64,000 nucleotides of DNA from Rhodohalobacter mucosus (GTDB lineage Bacteria > Bacteroidota > Rhodothermia > Balneolales > Balneolaceae): positions 186,001 to 250,000 of the forward strand of contig NZ_QGGB01000009.1 of NCBI RefSeq assembly GCF_003150675.1, given 5' to 3'. A program made the translations under genes and the position numbers. The notes below the pieces were generated by a model. The model made no database searches. It had not been told where the DNA came from and saw only the letters and a program-made list of their open reading frames with translations. This document shows, in pieces, positions 8,653 to 16,097 of this stretch. Every line of letters starts with the position of its first letter. Within the stretch, counting starts at the first letter, position 1.

Positions 8653-8931
8653 TTACGGAAGATAAATTCGGTGCATCTGCACCTCTTCTTTTTCCTTAAT
8701 ACCAATGATACGGGTAGGTACCACCGGTTTTTCTATGAGGTAGAACCTCTGACCGTCGTCAGTTCTGTAGATTTCTCTTACAGAACCATCTGATAAGGTC
8801 ATTTCATACTCCGGCGAAGTTAAATCACCAGACACGCTCGAGGTGAACGATGCCTCCCCTTGCGTATTAGTTGTATTTTGGTTAGATTTTAATTGATGCA
8901 TATAAATATTGATTATATGTGAATATTTCAT
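8653..8931 (-). CDS. hypothetical protein of the element
   Basis: A 92-residue protein with no recognised domain. The first half is polar and rich in Asn, Ser and Thr. The second half has a beta-rich look (EYEMTLSDGSVREIYRTDDG, then FYLIEKPVVPTRIIGIKEKE). A second ATG ten codons in (8901) is an alternative start. It is A+T-richer than the host genes around the element. No function is proposed. Confidence 0.5.
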   Translation of the reverse strand: MKYSHIINIYMHQLKSNQNTTNTQGEASFTSSVSGDLTSPEYEMTLSDGSVREIYRTDDGQRFYLIEKPVVPTRIIGIKEKEEVQMHRIYLP

Positions 8932-9366
8932 GGCTTAAGCCGCCAAGCAAATAAGCCATCTGTAGATATTGATTACCTACCTCTTAAGTATCAGCAAAAA
9001 CTATACCTAGCGCTTAAATCCTGCCATATTAGAAGGAATTATGCGCTTTTTTTATGCTTTTGCGCCATATCGTCACCTCTAAAACTTAATGTCATTTAGG
9101 CATATGGGGCGGATCACCTAATTTATTTATCCCACCTGATCGTAATAACCTTTGTTTTCTGCATGATTCGTAGGGTTCCGTCTAACGAACTTTACATAAT
9201 GTATCTTATACAACATTCAAGTGTCTGAAAATAATAGACTTGAATAATCCCTATTTGACGAAATTTTAAGCAACTCAAAGTCGTAAGGTGGGGTATGTGT
9301 ACGGGATAGTGGAGGGAGTACGAGAGACGTGGAATCTCGTGGTCATATAAACAAAGCAGGGGTAAC
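8932..9366. other. 435-bp element gap without a recognised gene
   Basis: No convincing coding sequence was seen on either strand. It contains a short imperfect hairpin around 9040-9066 with GCGC near its ends, and is otherwise unremarkable. It separates the two leftward groups of element genes and may hold the promoter of the downstream (leftward) group. Confidence 0.4.
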
Positions 9367-10152
9367 TTACCCAAGGCCCAAACGCTCCTTCCGCAACCAA
9401 GCCGGATCGGTCTCCACACTGGGTATTTCATCGGACAGGGAGCCAAGGGACAGGTCAAAGTCCTCCAGTTCCAAGGAATCGGGGCCAGTTGGTGGGGTGG
9501 CAGCCCCCTGTGATTTGGTATTATTTTCTTGCCTGAGGCGGATTCGTGTCTTCTCAGGTTCTCTATCTCCCTCACCCTCCCTATTGGTACCAACTCCCTC
9601 TGCGGTGTAGTCACCGGTAACCATGTGGGAGTCTATGAAGGACTGCACTTGTGGGGTAAACGTGTGGTCAGGACTGGCGGAGTATATCTTGGCCTGTAGG
9701 GCAACGTAGGTCTTCAGCTCTGTAGTGGACAAGGCCTGTAGGCCCTCGTTTATCTGCTGCTCCATTTGGTACCCCTCGCTCTCTTTTTCCCTGTCTTGGT
9801 ACTCCCGTAGCTTGGCGGCAATCTTAGCCAATAGTTCGTAGGTGGAACGGGCTTCCCGTATGGCCTCCAGTTCCAGCCGCCCGTAACCTTTGTCTTGGGC
9901 CTGGTCCATGATGGTTTTGGTGCGGTCCAGGAGGGACTTTATCCCATCCAGTATTCCCTCGGAATGGCGCTGGGCGTCTTGTTGGACCGTACGTACCAGT
10001 TTCTCAGGGAGGTGGTTAAGGGCATGGCGCCGGATGACTTGGTAGTCCAACCCGTACTTTTCACCTATTTGGGTGTATGGGATGTTGGCGACGATGTCCT
10101 TTTCAATGTCTTTGGTGTCTGGGTGACTGCATACCCGGCATACTTGTGGCAT
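9367..10152 (-). CDS. zinc-finger/HTH protein resembling phage terminase small-subunit-like regulators
   Basis: A 261-residue protein. The N-terminus has CRVCSHPDTKDIEKDI followed by a helix-turn-helix (YTQIGEKYGLDYQVIRRHAL) ending NHLPEKLV. This Cys-pair plus HTH arrangement is widespread in phage and mobile-element proteins often labelled as small-terminase-like. Residues ~60-150 are long amphipathic helices, probably for oligomerisation. The C-terminal ~80 residues are acidic and disordered. No large terminase is present in the element, so a DNA-binding or partition-like role is as likely as packaging. It reads away from the iteron region. Confidence 0.6.
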   Translation of the reverse strand: MPQVCRVCSHPDTKDIEKDIVANIPYTQIGEKYGLDYQVIRRHALNHLPEKLVRTVQQDAQRHSEGILDGIKSLLDRTKTIMDQAQDKGYGRLELEAIREARSTYELLAKIAAKLREYQDREKESEGYQMEQQINEGLQALSTTELKTYVALQAKIYSASPDHTFTPQVQSFIDSHMVTGDYTAEGVGTNREGEGDREPEKTRIRLRQENNTKSQGAATPPTGPDSLELEDFDLSLGSLSDEIPSVETDPAWLRKERLGLG

Positions 10153-10460
10153 TTGTTTGGGGGTTTAATTCATGTTTGGGTGTGGGTGGTTGGTAGTGAA
10201 GGGGTTCCCCTTTTGGTATAGGCAGGTGGAGGAACAGCCCAGTGGGAACCCCACAGTGTAAACTGCATGGGATACGTCCATAGGTAGCACTTGGCTGAGT
10301 GGACGGAGTATCCAGTGGGGTATTCATTGCATGTTAGAGTTCCCATTTATTGCATGTTTAAAAAATCGCGCTGTCCAAACGAAGTGAAGGACGTTACGCT
10401 ATCTTAAAAGTTCTTATTTCGAAGCTTATATGAGTGTATAGTATATCTATGGAATCGTGC

Positions 10461-10548
10461 ATTACGGAATTGGGATTTGGACCTTACGGATTTGGAAAAT
10501 GAAGATTACGGAATTGGGATTTGAACATTACGGAATTGGTTTTCGAGT
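10461..10548. repeat. four direct repeats with exact 22-bp period (iteron-like)
   Basis: The core TTACGGA occurs at 10462, 10484, 10506 and 10528, spaced exactly 22 bp (two helical turns). Copies 1 and 3 share almost the whole 22 bp (ATTACGGAATTGGGATTTG in both). Copy 4 is identical over the first 13 bp and copy 2 is more diverged. This is the arrangement of plasmid iterons bound by Rep. The array ends 6 bp from the 3' end of the winged-helix gene at 10555-11481, beside an A+T-rich stretch. It is probably a replication origin or an autoregulatory or partition site; this is inferred from spacing only. Confidence 0.8.
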
Positions 10549-10554
10549 ATGTGT

Positions 10555-11481
10555 TTATCCATCATATAGAAACTTAGGCCTCAAATAGACTTTAAAAATT
10601 GGTTTTGTCTGATGGACTCTTTCCACCAGTCCCAAGTCCACCAATTCACTGACTATTTCTCTTGTGTCTGTATAGGGGGTACGTGCCAACTGGAACAACT
10701 CCTTGAGGGTTGTATTGCAAATGTCCCACTTTCGATCACTGTACTTTTTAGTGTCCAACTCTAGGGTCTCAGAGTTATAAAGCTCATTATCATAAACCTC
10801 ATCAAGTGTTTTAATCCTTATACCTTCAATCTGCTGGTAAGCATCGCGATCAAAAAATGCTTTTGAACGCATAGCCCAATACAACGCCTTTGCTTTACGG
10901 CTCAATTTGGCCCAAACTCCGCTATCAATAATGCAGGAGTGAAAGGTTATAAATTCGGTTGCCCACTTATGTGGGTCGAGTTTTTCAGATCCATACCGGT
11001 AGAATGCCGGTAAATATTCATGACCACGACGTTTACCATCCTTCCATTCTCGAACCTGCAGAAAAGGAACTGGAATCTCATCCTTTATATTAAACATGAC
11101 ATTTACAAGACGTATGATTCCTTTGTCAACAGCACCCGGCCATATACCTGCAAGTTTCCCAATGTTCTCCCTAGAAATTCGTACCCACTTAGTATCGTCC
11201 CTAAAATCGGCTCGGCAACATAAAACTGGATAGATTGCAACTGCATTTTTATATCTACCGAAATTCCAATCCTGATCAAGTTTCGGAAGGTAAATATGCT
11301 TTACCATGTTCATTTCCTCTTTGTCCTTAAACTGTACTTCTTTCGGTCTATCATAGATACTGGCAAAATATTCTTTCTGCTTTTGCTTCTTATTCTCGAC
11401 ACTATCTTTTTTCTGCCGTTTGACGTCAGATATGACTGCATTGTACCAGTCAAATTTGGGTCTTCTTTTAGTGCGTTTCAT
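10555..11481 (-). CDS. Rep-like winged-helix protein (candidate replication initiator)
   Basis: A 308-residue protein that is not firmly recognised. A basic N-terminus (~40 residues) precedes a folded region. The segment LSRKAKALYWAMRSKAFFDR around 200 and the C-terminal TTLKELFQLARTPYTDTREI, then LVDLGLVERV, look like two winged-helix units, as in Rep proteins of theta plasmids. Its position next to four 22-bp iterons supports this reading. The iterons are at its 3' end, whereas Rep iterons are more often upstream, which is a point against. It starts at an ATG and is preceded by a terminator-like hairpin at 11595-11631. Confidence 0.55.
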   Translation of the reverse strand: MKRTKRRPKFDWYNAVISDVKRQKKDSVENKKQKQKEYFASIYDRPKEVQFKDKEEMNMVKHIYLPKLDQDWNFGRYKNAVAIYPVLCCRADFRDDTKWVRISRENIGKLAGIWPGAVDKGIIRLVNVMFNIKDEIPVPFLQVREWKDGKRRGHEYLPAFYRYGSEKLDPHKWATEFITFHSCIIDSGVWAKLSRKAKALYWAMRSKAFFDRDAYQQIEGIRIKTLDEVYDNELYNSETLELDTKKYSDRKWDICNTTLKELFQLARTPYTDTREIVSELVDLGLVERVHQTKPIFKVYLRPKFLYDG

Positions 11482-11594
11482 GTGTGTTCTCCAGCGTTAC
11501 TGTTCCCCTTTTAATGAAGGACAAGGAAGGGTTGGGGAGAACAACCAACCTTTTCGGCGTGCACTGCCTATCCTGTCCAATACCAGTGTCAGTA

Positions 11595-11631
11595 GAAAAA
11601 ACAGGCCGAGGTTATACCAACCCCGACCTGT
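11595..11631 (-). terminator. rho-independent terminator after the 286-residue gene
   Basis: Read on the minus strand, the hairpin CAGGTCGGGGTT / AACCTCGGCCTG (two mismatches, short loop) is followed directly by six T. It lies about 90 bp past the stop of the gene at 11721-12581 and before the start of the Rep-like gene, so it probably separates two transcription units of the element. Confidence 0.65.
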
Positions 11632-11720
11632 ACAAATTGGAACCACTATGTCAGGTGGTCCCTCGGAGACAAAAGCAACCCAGTCCTGTCAAAAACACGG
11701 GTGCACTTTATTGAGTGTTA

Positions 11721-12581
11721 TCAGACCTCTTGGAGTTCTGTTACGGGTTTGGCATCCTTAGGCCAGTTGGGGTTTTCGGGGTATCCTTCACATTCAAATT
11801 TCGCCCAGCGCCAAAGCCCTTTCCTATCCACACCCCCGGGATAGCCTGGAACGTGGGTGCCTTCCTGTTCTGCTTTCTTTACCCGTTCCTCATGCCACTC
11901 TCGTTGCCTATTGTTTAGGGCCTGACGAGTGAGTCCGTGTTCCTTCTTCCAAGCATCACTCATTTGCTTGTAGTGAAAGAGTGTCATTAGGTGGTAGGGG
12001 GAGGTTGGTTCATCAATAAAGGGTACGCCCTTAGACGTCCTGTTTATCTTCTGGCCGTCAATCCCCCCATCTCTATCACTCATGCCAATGGGGCCGTACT
12101 CAAGCATGATTGAACTGCGTTCCCTTGCTTTCTTCTCCTTCTCCTTTTCGATGAGTTCCCTTAGGTAATTGGCCTCTTGGATTCGGACATCAAGTATGGC
12201 TTCCCTCTCTAACCTAAGTTTGAGTAATTCAAAAGGCCACTCTTTTGGGGGTTCCAGAACCTTACCATCCCTGACTTGCTGCTTGGCCCATGTTTTGAAC
12301 CGTTTGTGGAGTTCTAAAAGTTGCTTTTTCATACCCGGAATAAGGGCCAGTTTCCATTTCCCGTTGTAGAGGTAGTGGTAATCACGGAGGGGGTTACCCA
12401 CAAGTTCTACCAATGCTCCTTTGGGATTAGACAGGATTGAGCTGTCCCGGAAACTCCGGTTACGTACGGATTTATTGAAAACTGGTGATTTAGACATTGC
12501 CGTCCGTAGTGCCGAGTCATAGATAGGATGGACTCCTTCCGGGTATCGCCTGTCATCACCTTTATGCTTGGTTCGTCTCAT
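11721..12581 (-). CDS. hypothetical protein of the element
   Basis: A 286-residue, strongly charged protein with no domain I can name. A central stretch (~residues 85-160) is helical and rich in Lys, Arg and Glu (RELIEKEKEKKARERS). The C-terminal part contains Trp-rich segments (GLWRWAKFECEGYPENPNWP). It follows a 59-residue gene after a 10-bp gap on the same strand, and is ended by the hairpin at 11595-11631. A nucleic-acid-binding role is possible from its charge only. Confidence 0.6.
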   Translation of the reverse strand: MRRTKHKGDDRRYPEGVHPIYDSALRTAMSKSPVFNKSVRNRSFRDSSILSNPKGALVELVGNPLRDYHYLYNGKWKLALIPGMKKQLLELHKRFKTWAKQQVRDGKVLEPPKEWPFELLKLRLEREAILDVRIQEANYLRELIEKEKEKKARERSSIMLEYGPIGMSDRDGGIDGQKINRTSKGVPFIDEPTSPYHLMTLFHYKQMSDAWKKEHGLTRQALNNRQREWHEERVKKAEQEGTHVPGYPGGVDRKGLWRWAKFECEGYPENPNWPKDAKPVTELQEV

Positions 12582-12591
12582 GTTCTATTCA

Positions 12592-12771
12592 TTATTTAGG
12601 GTTAATGCCTAAGGGGTATAGCATTTCGGGTTCTTTCCGGGTCATATCCGGGCTCTCAGACTGAGTTTGTAGCTGCATACCAGCCGGCAGGAGCAGATCG
12701 GAGCCCTCGGGTTTGGACTGTTGCTCTACGTACCCGGATTGCATTATTTGAAGTTTGAATCCATCGTTCAT
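12592..12771 (-). CDS. 59-residue hypothetical protein with a strong Shine-Dalgarno
   Basis: The ATG at 12771 is preceded by AAGGAGG with a 5-nt spacer, one of the best ribosome-binding sites in the window, and opens 59 codons to a TAA at 12592-12594. The product (starts MNDGFKLQIMQSGYVEQQSK) is polar, rich in Gln, Ser, Pro and Met, and probably unstructured. It lies between a tiny membrane ORF and the 286-residue gene, all on the same strand. The function is unknown; the Shine-Dalgarno sequence is the main reason to call it. Confidence 0.6.
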   Translation of the reverse strand: MNDGFKLQIMQSGYVEQQSKPEGSDLLLPAGMQLQTQSESPDMTRKEPEMLYPLGINPK

Positions 12772-12783
12772 ATGTACCTCCTT

Positions 12784-12864
12784 CTAGAAGATTATCAATA
12801 GGGTTAAGATCACGAACAGCACTGCACAGTATAGGATCGAGTTGGGGGGTTTAGGACTCCGCAT
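12784..12864 (-). CDS. possible 26-residue single-helix membrane peptide
   Basis: An ATG at 12864 inside the end of the XRE gene opens 26 codons. After a short MRSPKPPNS head the rest (ILYCAVLFVILTLLIIF) is one hydrophobic helix. It overlaps the upstream gene by 14 bp, and its stop codon abuts the Shine-Dalgarno of the 59-residue gene, so it could be translated by coupling. No Shine-Dalgarno of its own is visible. Tiny phage or toxin-like membrane peptides look like this, but a chance ORF is possible. Confidence 0.35.
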   Translation of the reverse strand: MRSPKPPNSILYCAVLFVILTLLIIF

Positions 12865-13078
12865 GGTACACACCATTTGATATGATGATTGCCATGTCTT
12901 CCGTCTTCCGCCAGTCAATGGGTCCAAGGATGGATTCAATACGCTTGCGGGTTATTTCCTGGGGGATGGTTTTCCCCCTTTCAATATTGCTGATGGTCAT
13001 ATTGGTAACCCCGCATACCCTTGCAAGGTCTTCCTGACTCCAACCGTTTTTAATCCGTGCAACTCTCAGTGTGTCCAT
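12851..13078 (-). CDS. XRE-family HTH transcriptional regulator
   Basis: A 75-residue Cro/CI-type repressor-like protein. The HTH is RVARIKNGWSQEDLARVCGV followed by TNMTISNIERGKTIP. The C-terminus adds about 20 residues. An in-frame GTG at 13090 is a possible earlier start, but the ATG at 13078 fits better. Its position next to the DUF3102 gene, with an A+T-rich gap between, suggests it controls the element's right-hand promoter. The last codons overlap a small membrane ORF. Confidence 0.85.
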   Translation of the reverse strand: MDTLRVARIKNGWSQEDLARVCGVTNMTISNIERGKTIPQEITRKRIESILGPIDWRKTEDMAIIISNGVYHAES

Positions 13079-13205
13079 GTATATTTTCACGATTATGTCT
13101 AAGTTTCATAGACCATAATATTTGTGAAAATTAAAAACAAAGTTCTCACTTGTATTTTTTATAAAACCACGGAACTTCTAATGTTCAGATTGAAATCTCT
13201 AATTT

Positions 13206-13985
13206 TTAGAGATATTTAGTACCGTCCTCCGTTGATGTTGGCTTAAACAACCCTTCTCCTCCGCACAATTCTCTCTCTAATTCTTGGAGTTTTTCAATAA
13301 TCTTTTGGATGAATTTTATGACCTTTTTGTGCTCCGGATCGTTAGGATCGAACGGGATAAGCCAAGCCATTTCACGGGCCGATTTAATGGCTGAATTCAA
13401 TTTCTCAAGAATATCTCCAATCCCGAAATACATTGTCCGACGGGCATTGATATTCATCCGATGTTTATTCTGATTCATAAAGCTATCCTCATCCAGCTTC
13501 CTGCGATCTTTGACTGTTTTTTCAACCTCTTTCAAGAACTGGTTTCCCCCTACAGTACCTTCCATCATCAAATCATGGAAATTTCTTATCTCATCAAGTT
13601 GCCTACGATCAATTGAACCGTTTTCTTCAACATGCTCGTCCATAATTGTAAGAGCATCCTCAGGGAAATCATTACGTGTCATTAAAAGCAGATCTTTCAT
13701 AGAAAGACAGTTTAACATACGTGTCCGGTTTTTAAAGGTCCTATAAACTCGCATGTAGAAGTAGGCGGTTGTATAGGGCAGATCGTCTGCAAAAGTTGTT
13801 TTAATCCAAGACATAAAACTACCATGGGGTAGTATTCTTTTAGCTTCATCAAGTAGCTTGCCAATCTCAAAAAAGTCCTTCTTAAGATTTATGATACCGT
13901 TTTGAATATCACGTTCTATTTTTGAGATTCTCAATTTTTGAGAACGATCGAGGTCTTCATAATAATTGAATTTTGTTCCTTCCAT
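13206..13985 (-). CDS. DUF3102-like protein of the element
   Basis: A 259-residue protein. The segment FFEIGKLLDEAKRILPHGSF followed by MSWIKTTFADDLPYTTAYFYMRVY (residues ~40-80) is the hallmark of DUF3102, found on plasmids, integrative elements and prophages and probably DNA-binding. The remainder is helical with a long C-terminal coiled-coil-like helix (KKVIKFIQKIIEKLQELERE). It is the first leftward gene inside attR. A TATAAT-like box on the minus strand at 14024-14029 could be its -10 element, without a clear -35. Confidence 0.7.
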   Translation of the reverse strand: MEGTKFNYYEDLDRSQKLRISKIERDIQNGIINLKKDFFEIGKLLDEAKRILPHGSFMSWIKTTFADDLPYTTAYFYMRVYRTFKNRTRMLNCLSMKDLLLMTRNDFPEDALTIMDEHVEENGSIDRRQLDEIRNFHDLMMEGTVGGNQFLKEVEKTVKDRRKLDEDSFMNQNKHRMNINARRTMYFGIGDILEKLNSAIKSAREMAWLIPFDPNDPEHKKVIKFIQKIIEKLQELERELCGGEGLFKPTSTEDGTKYL

Positions 13986-14135
13986 TGTATTGGGGGTTTG
14001 GTTATTGGTTGTTTCCTTACTGTATTATACAGGCCCAACCCCCTTTTTTCGGCTGTCAATTATTCAGAAATAAACGGACTTAGGATCCCCTAAAAAACTC
14101 AATAAATAGTCTTTTTCGGCTTTTTCAGTATTATT

Positions 14136-14154
14136 AAACTATACACAATGTAAT
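14136..14154. other. attR: left half-site of attP plus AT core
   Basis: The right junction. The 17-bp arm AAACTATACACAATGTA (14136-14152) is followed by the core AT (14153-14154) and then host comM sequence CATGGTAGG. The arm pairs with the attL arm as an imperfect inverted repeat, 13 of 17 positions, centred on AT. The left and right junctions share only those two bases, as expected from 2-bp staggered serine recombination. Confidence 0.85.
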
Positions 14155-15040
14155 CATGGTAGGCCCGCCTGGTTCGGGTAAAACCATGATGGCCCGGCGC
14201 ATTCCCACCATATTACCATCACTTACCCTCAATGAGGCTTTGGAAACCACGAAAATTCACTCTGTGGCAGGCCTTATGGAGCCCGGGAAATCCCTCGTTA
14301 CCCACCGGCCTTTCAGAAGTCCCCATCATACGGTATCTGACGTAGCCCTGGTGGGAGGCGGCAGCATACCCATGCCGGGCGAAATATCCATGGCTCACAA
14401 CGGGGTACTGTTTCTGGATGAACTACCCGAATTCAAGAGGAGTGCATTGGAGGTGATGCGTCAGCCGCTGGAAGACGGATCCGTGAGCATTTCCAGGGCG
14501 AGAATGAGCGTAAGCTATCCCAGCAGAATTATGCTGGTGGCATCAATGAATCCCTCTCCCACGGGCGACTGGTTTGATGCAGACGATCAGAACGGTGCAA
14601 CCCAAATACAGATGCAGCGTTATCTTGGAAAGATCAGCGGTCCGCTGCTCGACCGGATCGACCTTCACGTGGAGGTGGAAAAGGTGAGTTTTGATGAGCT
14701 TTCCTCCAAATCGAAGGGTGAAAGCTCGTCCATAATCCGGAAACGGGTTGTTGAAGCGAGGGAAATTCAGGGAAGACGCTTTCTGGGAATGGAGAATGTA
14801 TACTGCAATGCACAGATGTCGACCAAAATGGCGCGCAGGATCTGCAAAATCGATACAGACGGGGAGAATATGCTGAAAAAGGCAATGAATAGCTTCGGTC
14901 TTTCGGCGCGTGCATTCGACAGAATATTAAAAGTATCCCGTACCATTGCGGACCTGGACAGGAATGAACAGATCCGCTCCAATCATATTGCAGAGGCTAT
15001 TCAATACCGGAATCTCGACCGGGAGGGGTGGCTGGGGTGA
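14153..15040 (+). pseudogene. comM: comM (YifB), 3' fragment carrying the AAA+ domain
   Basis: This is the continuation of ComM after the inserted element. From the ATG at 14156 it reads MVGPPGSGKTMMARRIPTIL, so the fragment starts two residues before the Walker A motif and could in principle be translated on its own (294 residues). Walker B is GVLFLDELPE, sensor region ISGPLLDRIDLHVEV, and a C-terminal helical Mg-chelatase-like domain (FGLSARAFDRILKVSRTIAD) completes the family length. The Cys-rich motif of proteobacterial ComM is replaced by MNPSPTGDWFDADDQNG, as usual in Bacteroidota. No Shine-Dalgarno precedes the ATG. A short GGGGC/GCCCC hairpin follows the stop. Confidence 0.95.
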
Positions 15041-15223
15041 GGGGCAGAACACGCCCCAATTTAATCTACATTAGCTTAATCTAAGTGAAACGTATCTTTC
15101 CGTTTTATAGATTGCCATCATAGATCAGTGAGAGAATTGAGGTTTCTGCCTTTAAAAAACGACAGGCGGAAACAATCCAGCAGTTTTTGATGTAGATATA
15201 TCAGTGACTAAAACGGAGACCCC

Positions 15224-15310
15224 ATGAAGAGAAGCTATTCACCATACTACCCAGGCAACTGGATCTTCACGCTGCCTTTCGTTCTGCTGCTTCTTTATAT
15301 CTTTGTATAA
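15224..15310 (+). CDS. 28-residue single-pass membrane protein
   Basis: The ATG at 15224 has GGAG 5 nt upstream and opens 28 codons to the TAA at 15308-15310. The peptide has a polar, aromatic head (MKRSYSPYYPGNW) and one hydrophobic helix (IFTLPFVLLLLYIFV). It is free-standing in the gap between the comM 3' end and the convergent SDR gene. The good ribosome-binding site and sharply bipartite composition favour a real small protein. The family is unknown. Confidence 0.5.
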   Translation: MKRSYSPYYPGNWIFTLPFVLLLLYIFV

Positions 15311-15358
15311 AGACAAGCACCTGTTGGGCGTTTATGAATTGAGCCCAATACATTTTTA

Positions 15359-16081
15359 TCAGATCCGGTCCAGAATCCAGTTTGGCGTTAATTTGATCAG
15401 CCAGGCTACAAGACGCCACCTTCTGGTTATGTAGGAGTATGATTTTCTTTTTTCGATATCATCCAGCATCTGACTTACCGCTTTTTCCGTTTTGGCAACC
15501 CAGAACATTCCTTTTTTCCCTTCCGTCATTTCACTCTCCACGAATCCGGGAATCACATCCGTTACAACAATATCCTCCCGGATCTTGTTGCTGCGCTGCC
15601 GGTATGCCTGCATGTAGGTGGAGATAAACGCCTTGGAAGCGCTGTAGGGTGCGGCGCGGGAAGATCCAAAGAGGCCTGCAATGCTCGATACCCCCACGAT
15701 TTGGCCGTGTCCCTGTTTTCTGAAATACTGGAATGCTTCACCGAAGAGCTGCACAAAGCCGCTTACGTTTACATCGATCACTTTCTGCTCCATTCCGGTG
15801 ACGGAGGAAGCCTGGTAGTTTGAAATGCCTGCATTCAGCACAATAATATCCATGCCGCCCATCTCCTGAATCAGGTCATGCAGAGCTTTTTTTGCTTCCT
15901 CAAAGCGGGTTACATCCATTTGCACGTGGTGAAAATCCTCACCAAGTTCATCCTTCAGCGATCTCAGGCGTTCAACCCTTCGGCCGGTGCCGCCTGTAAT
16001 GTACCCCCGCCTGCGGGCCTGGCGTGCCAACTCCTCGCCTATTCCCGACGTGGCACCAATAATAACGATTCGTTTGCTCAC
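15359..16081 (-). CDS. short-chain dehydrogenase/reductase family oxidoreductase
   Basis: A 240-residue classical SDR. The cofactor motif GATSGIGE is at about 9-16, NAG at 84-86, the catalytic Ser at about 133, and the YSASK catalytic tetrad segment at 146-150. The C-terminus (ITRRWRLVAWLIKLTPNWIL) is hydrophobic/amphipathic and may bind membrane. The Arg-rich loop after the second strand suggests NADP preference. The reading starts at a GTG (16081); no nearby ATG fits. The substrate is unknown. It lies just downstream of the DUF6580 gene on the same strand (16-bp gap), so the two may be co-transcribed. Confidence 0.88.
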   Translation of the reverse strand: MSKRIVIIGATSGIGEELARQARRRGYITGGTGRRVERLRSLKDELGEDFHHVQMDVTRFEEAKKALHDLIQEMGGMDIIVLNAGISNYQASSVTGMEQKVIDVNVSGFVQLFGEAFQYFRKQGHGQIVGVSSIAGLFGSSRAAPYSASKAFISTYMQAYRQRSNKIREDIVVTDVIPGFVESEMTEGKKGMFWVAKTEKAVSQMLDDIEKRKSYSYITRRWRLVAWLIKLTPNWILDRI

Positions 16082-16097
16082 AAGTGAGTTTGGCTGA

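Larger units (their letters stand above)
4583..14152. mobile_element. 9.57-kb serine-recombinase integrative element inserted in comM
   Basis: The element is delimited by the break in comM. Left of the core the sequence is host comM up to CCTG-AT, and right of the second core it is AT-CATGGTAGG. Removing the insert with one AT restores GGHNLIMVGPPGSGKT in frame, so the boundaries are exact and no longer target duplication exists. Nearly all genes run on the minus strand. From right to left they are: DUF3102 protein, XRE regulator, two tiny ORFs, a 286-residue unknown, Rep-like protein, iterons, zinc/HTH protein, unknown, HIRAN protein, histone-like protein, small and large serine recombinases. 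No relaxase, capsid or transposase was recognised. The iterons and Rep-like gene suggest an integrating plasmid-like element or a satellite. Confidence 0.92.

Noticed and set aside
9367-10152. Calling the element a prophage on the basis of a terminase-like small subunit
   Set aside because: No large terminase, portal, capsid or tail gene is present, and the Cys/HTH motif also occurs in non-phage mobile proteins.
10103-10327. Minus-strand 74-codon reading frame upstream of the zinc/HTH gene
   Set aside because: It overlaps the start of that gene in another frame and its Pro/Thr/His-rich product looks like chance translation.
10549-10565. DnaA-box-like TTATCCATC beside the iterons
   Set aside because: Only seven of nine positions match and it overlaps the stop of the Rep-like gene; a single weak match is not evidence.
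3929-15040. comM break as a simple frameshift or as two separate real genes
   Set aside because: The two pieces join exactly in frame when the insert is removed, and the insert carries recombinases with dyad ends.
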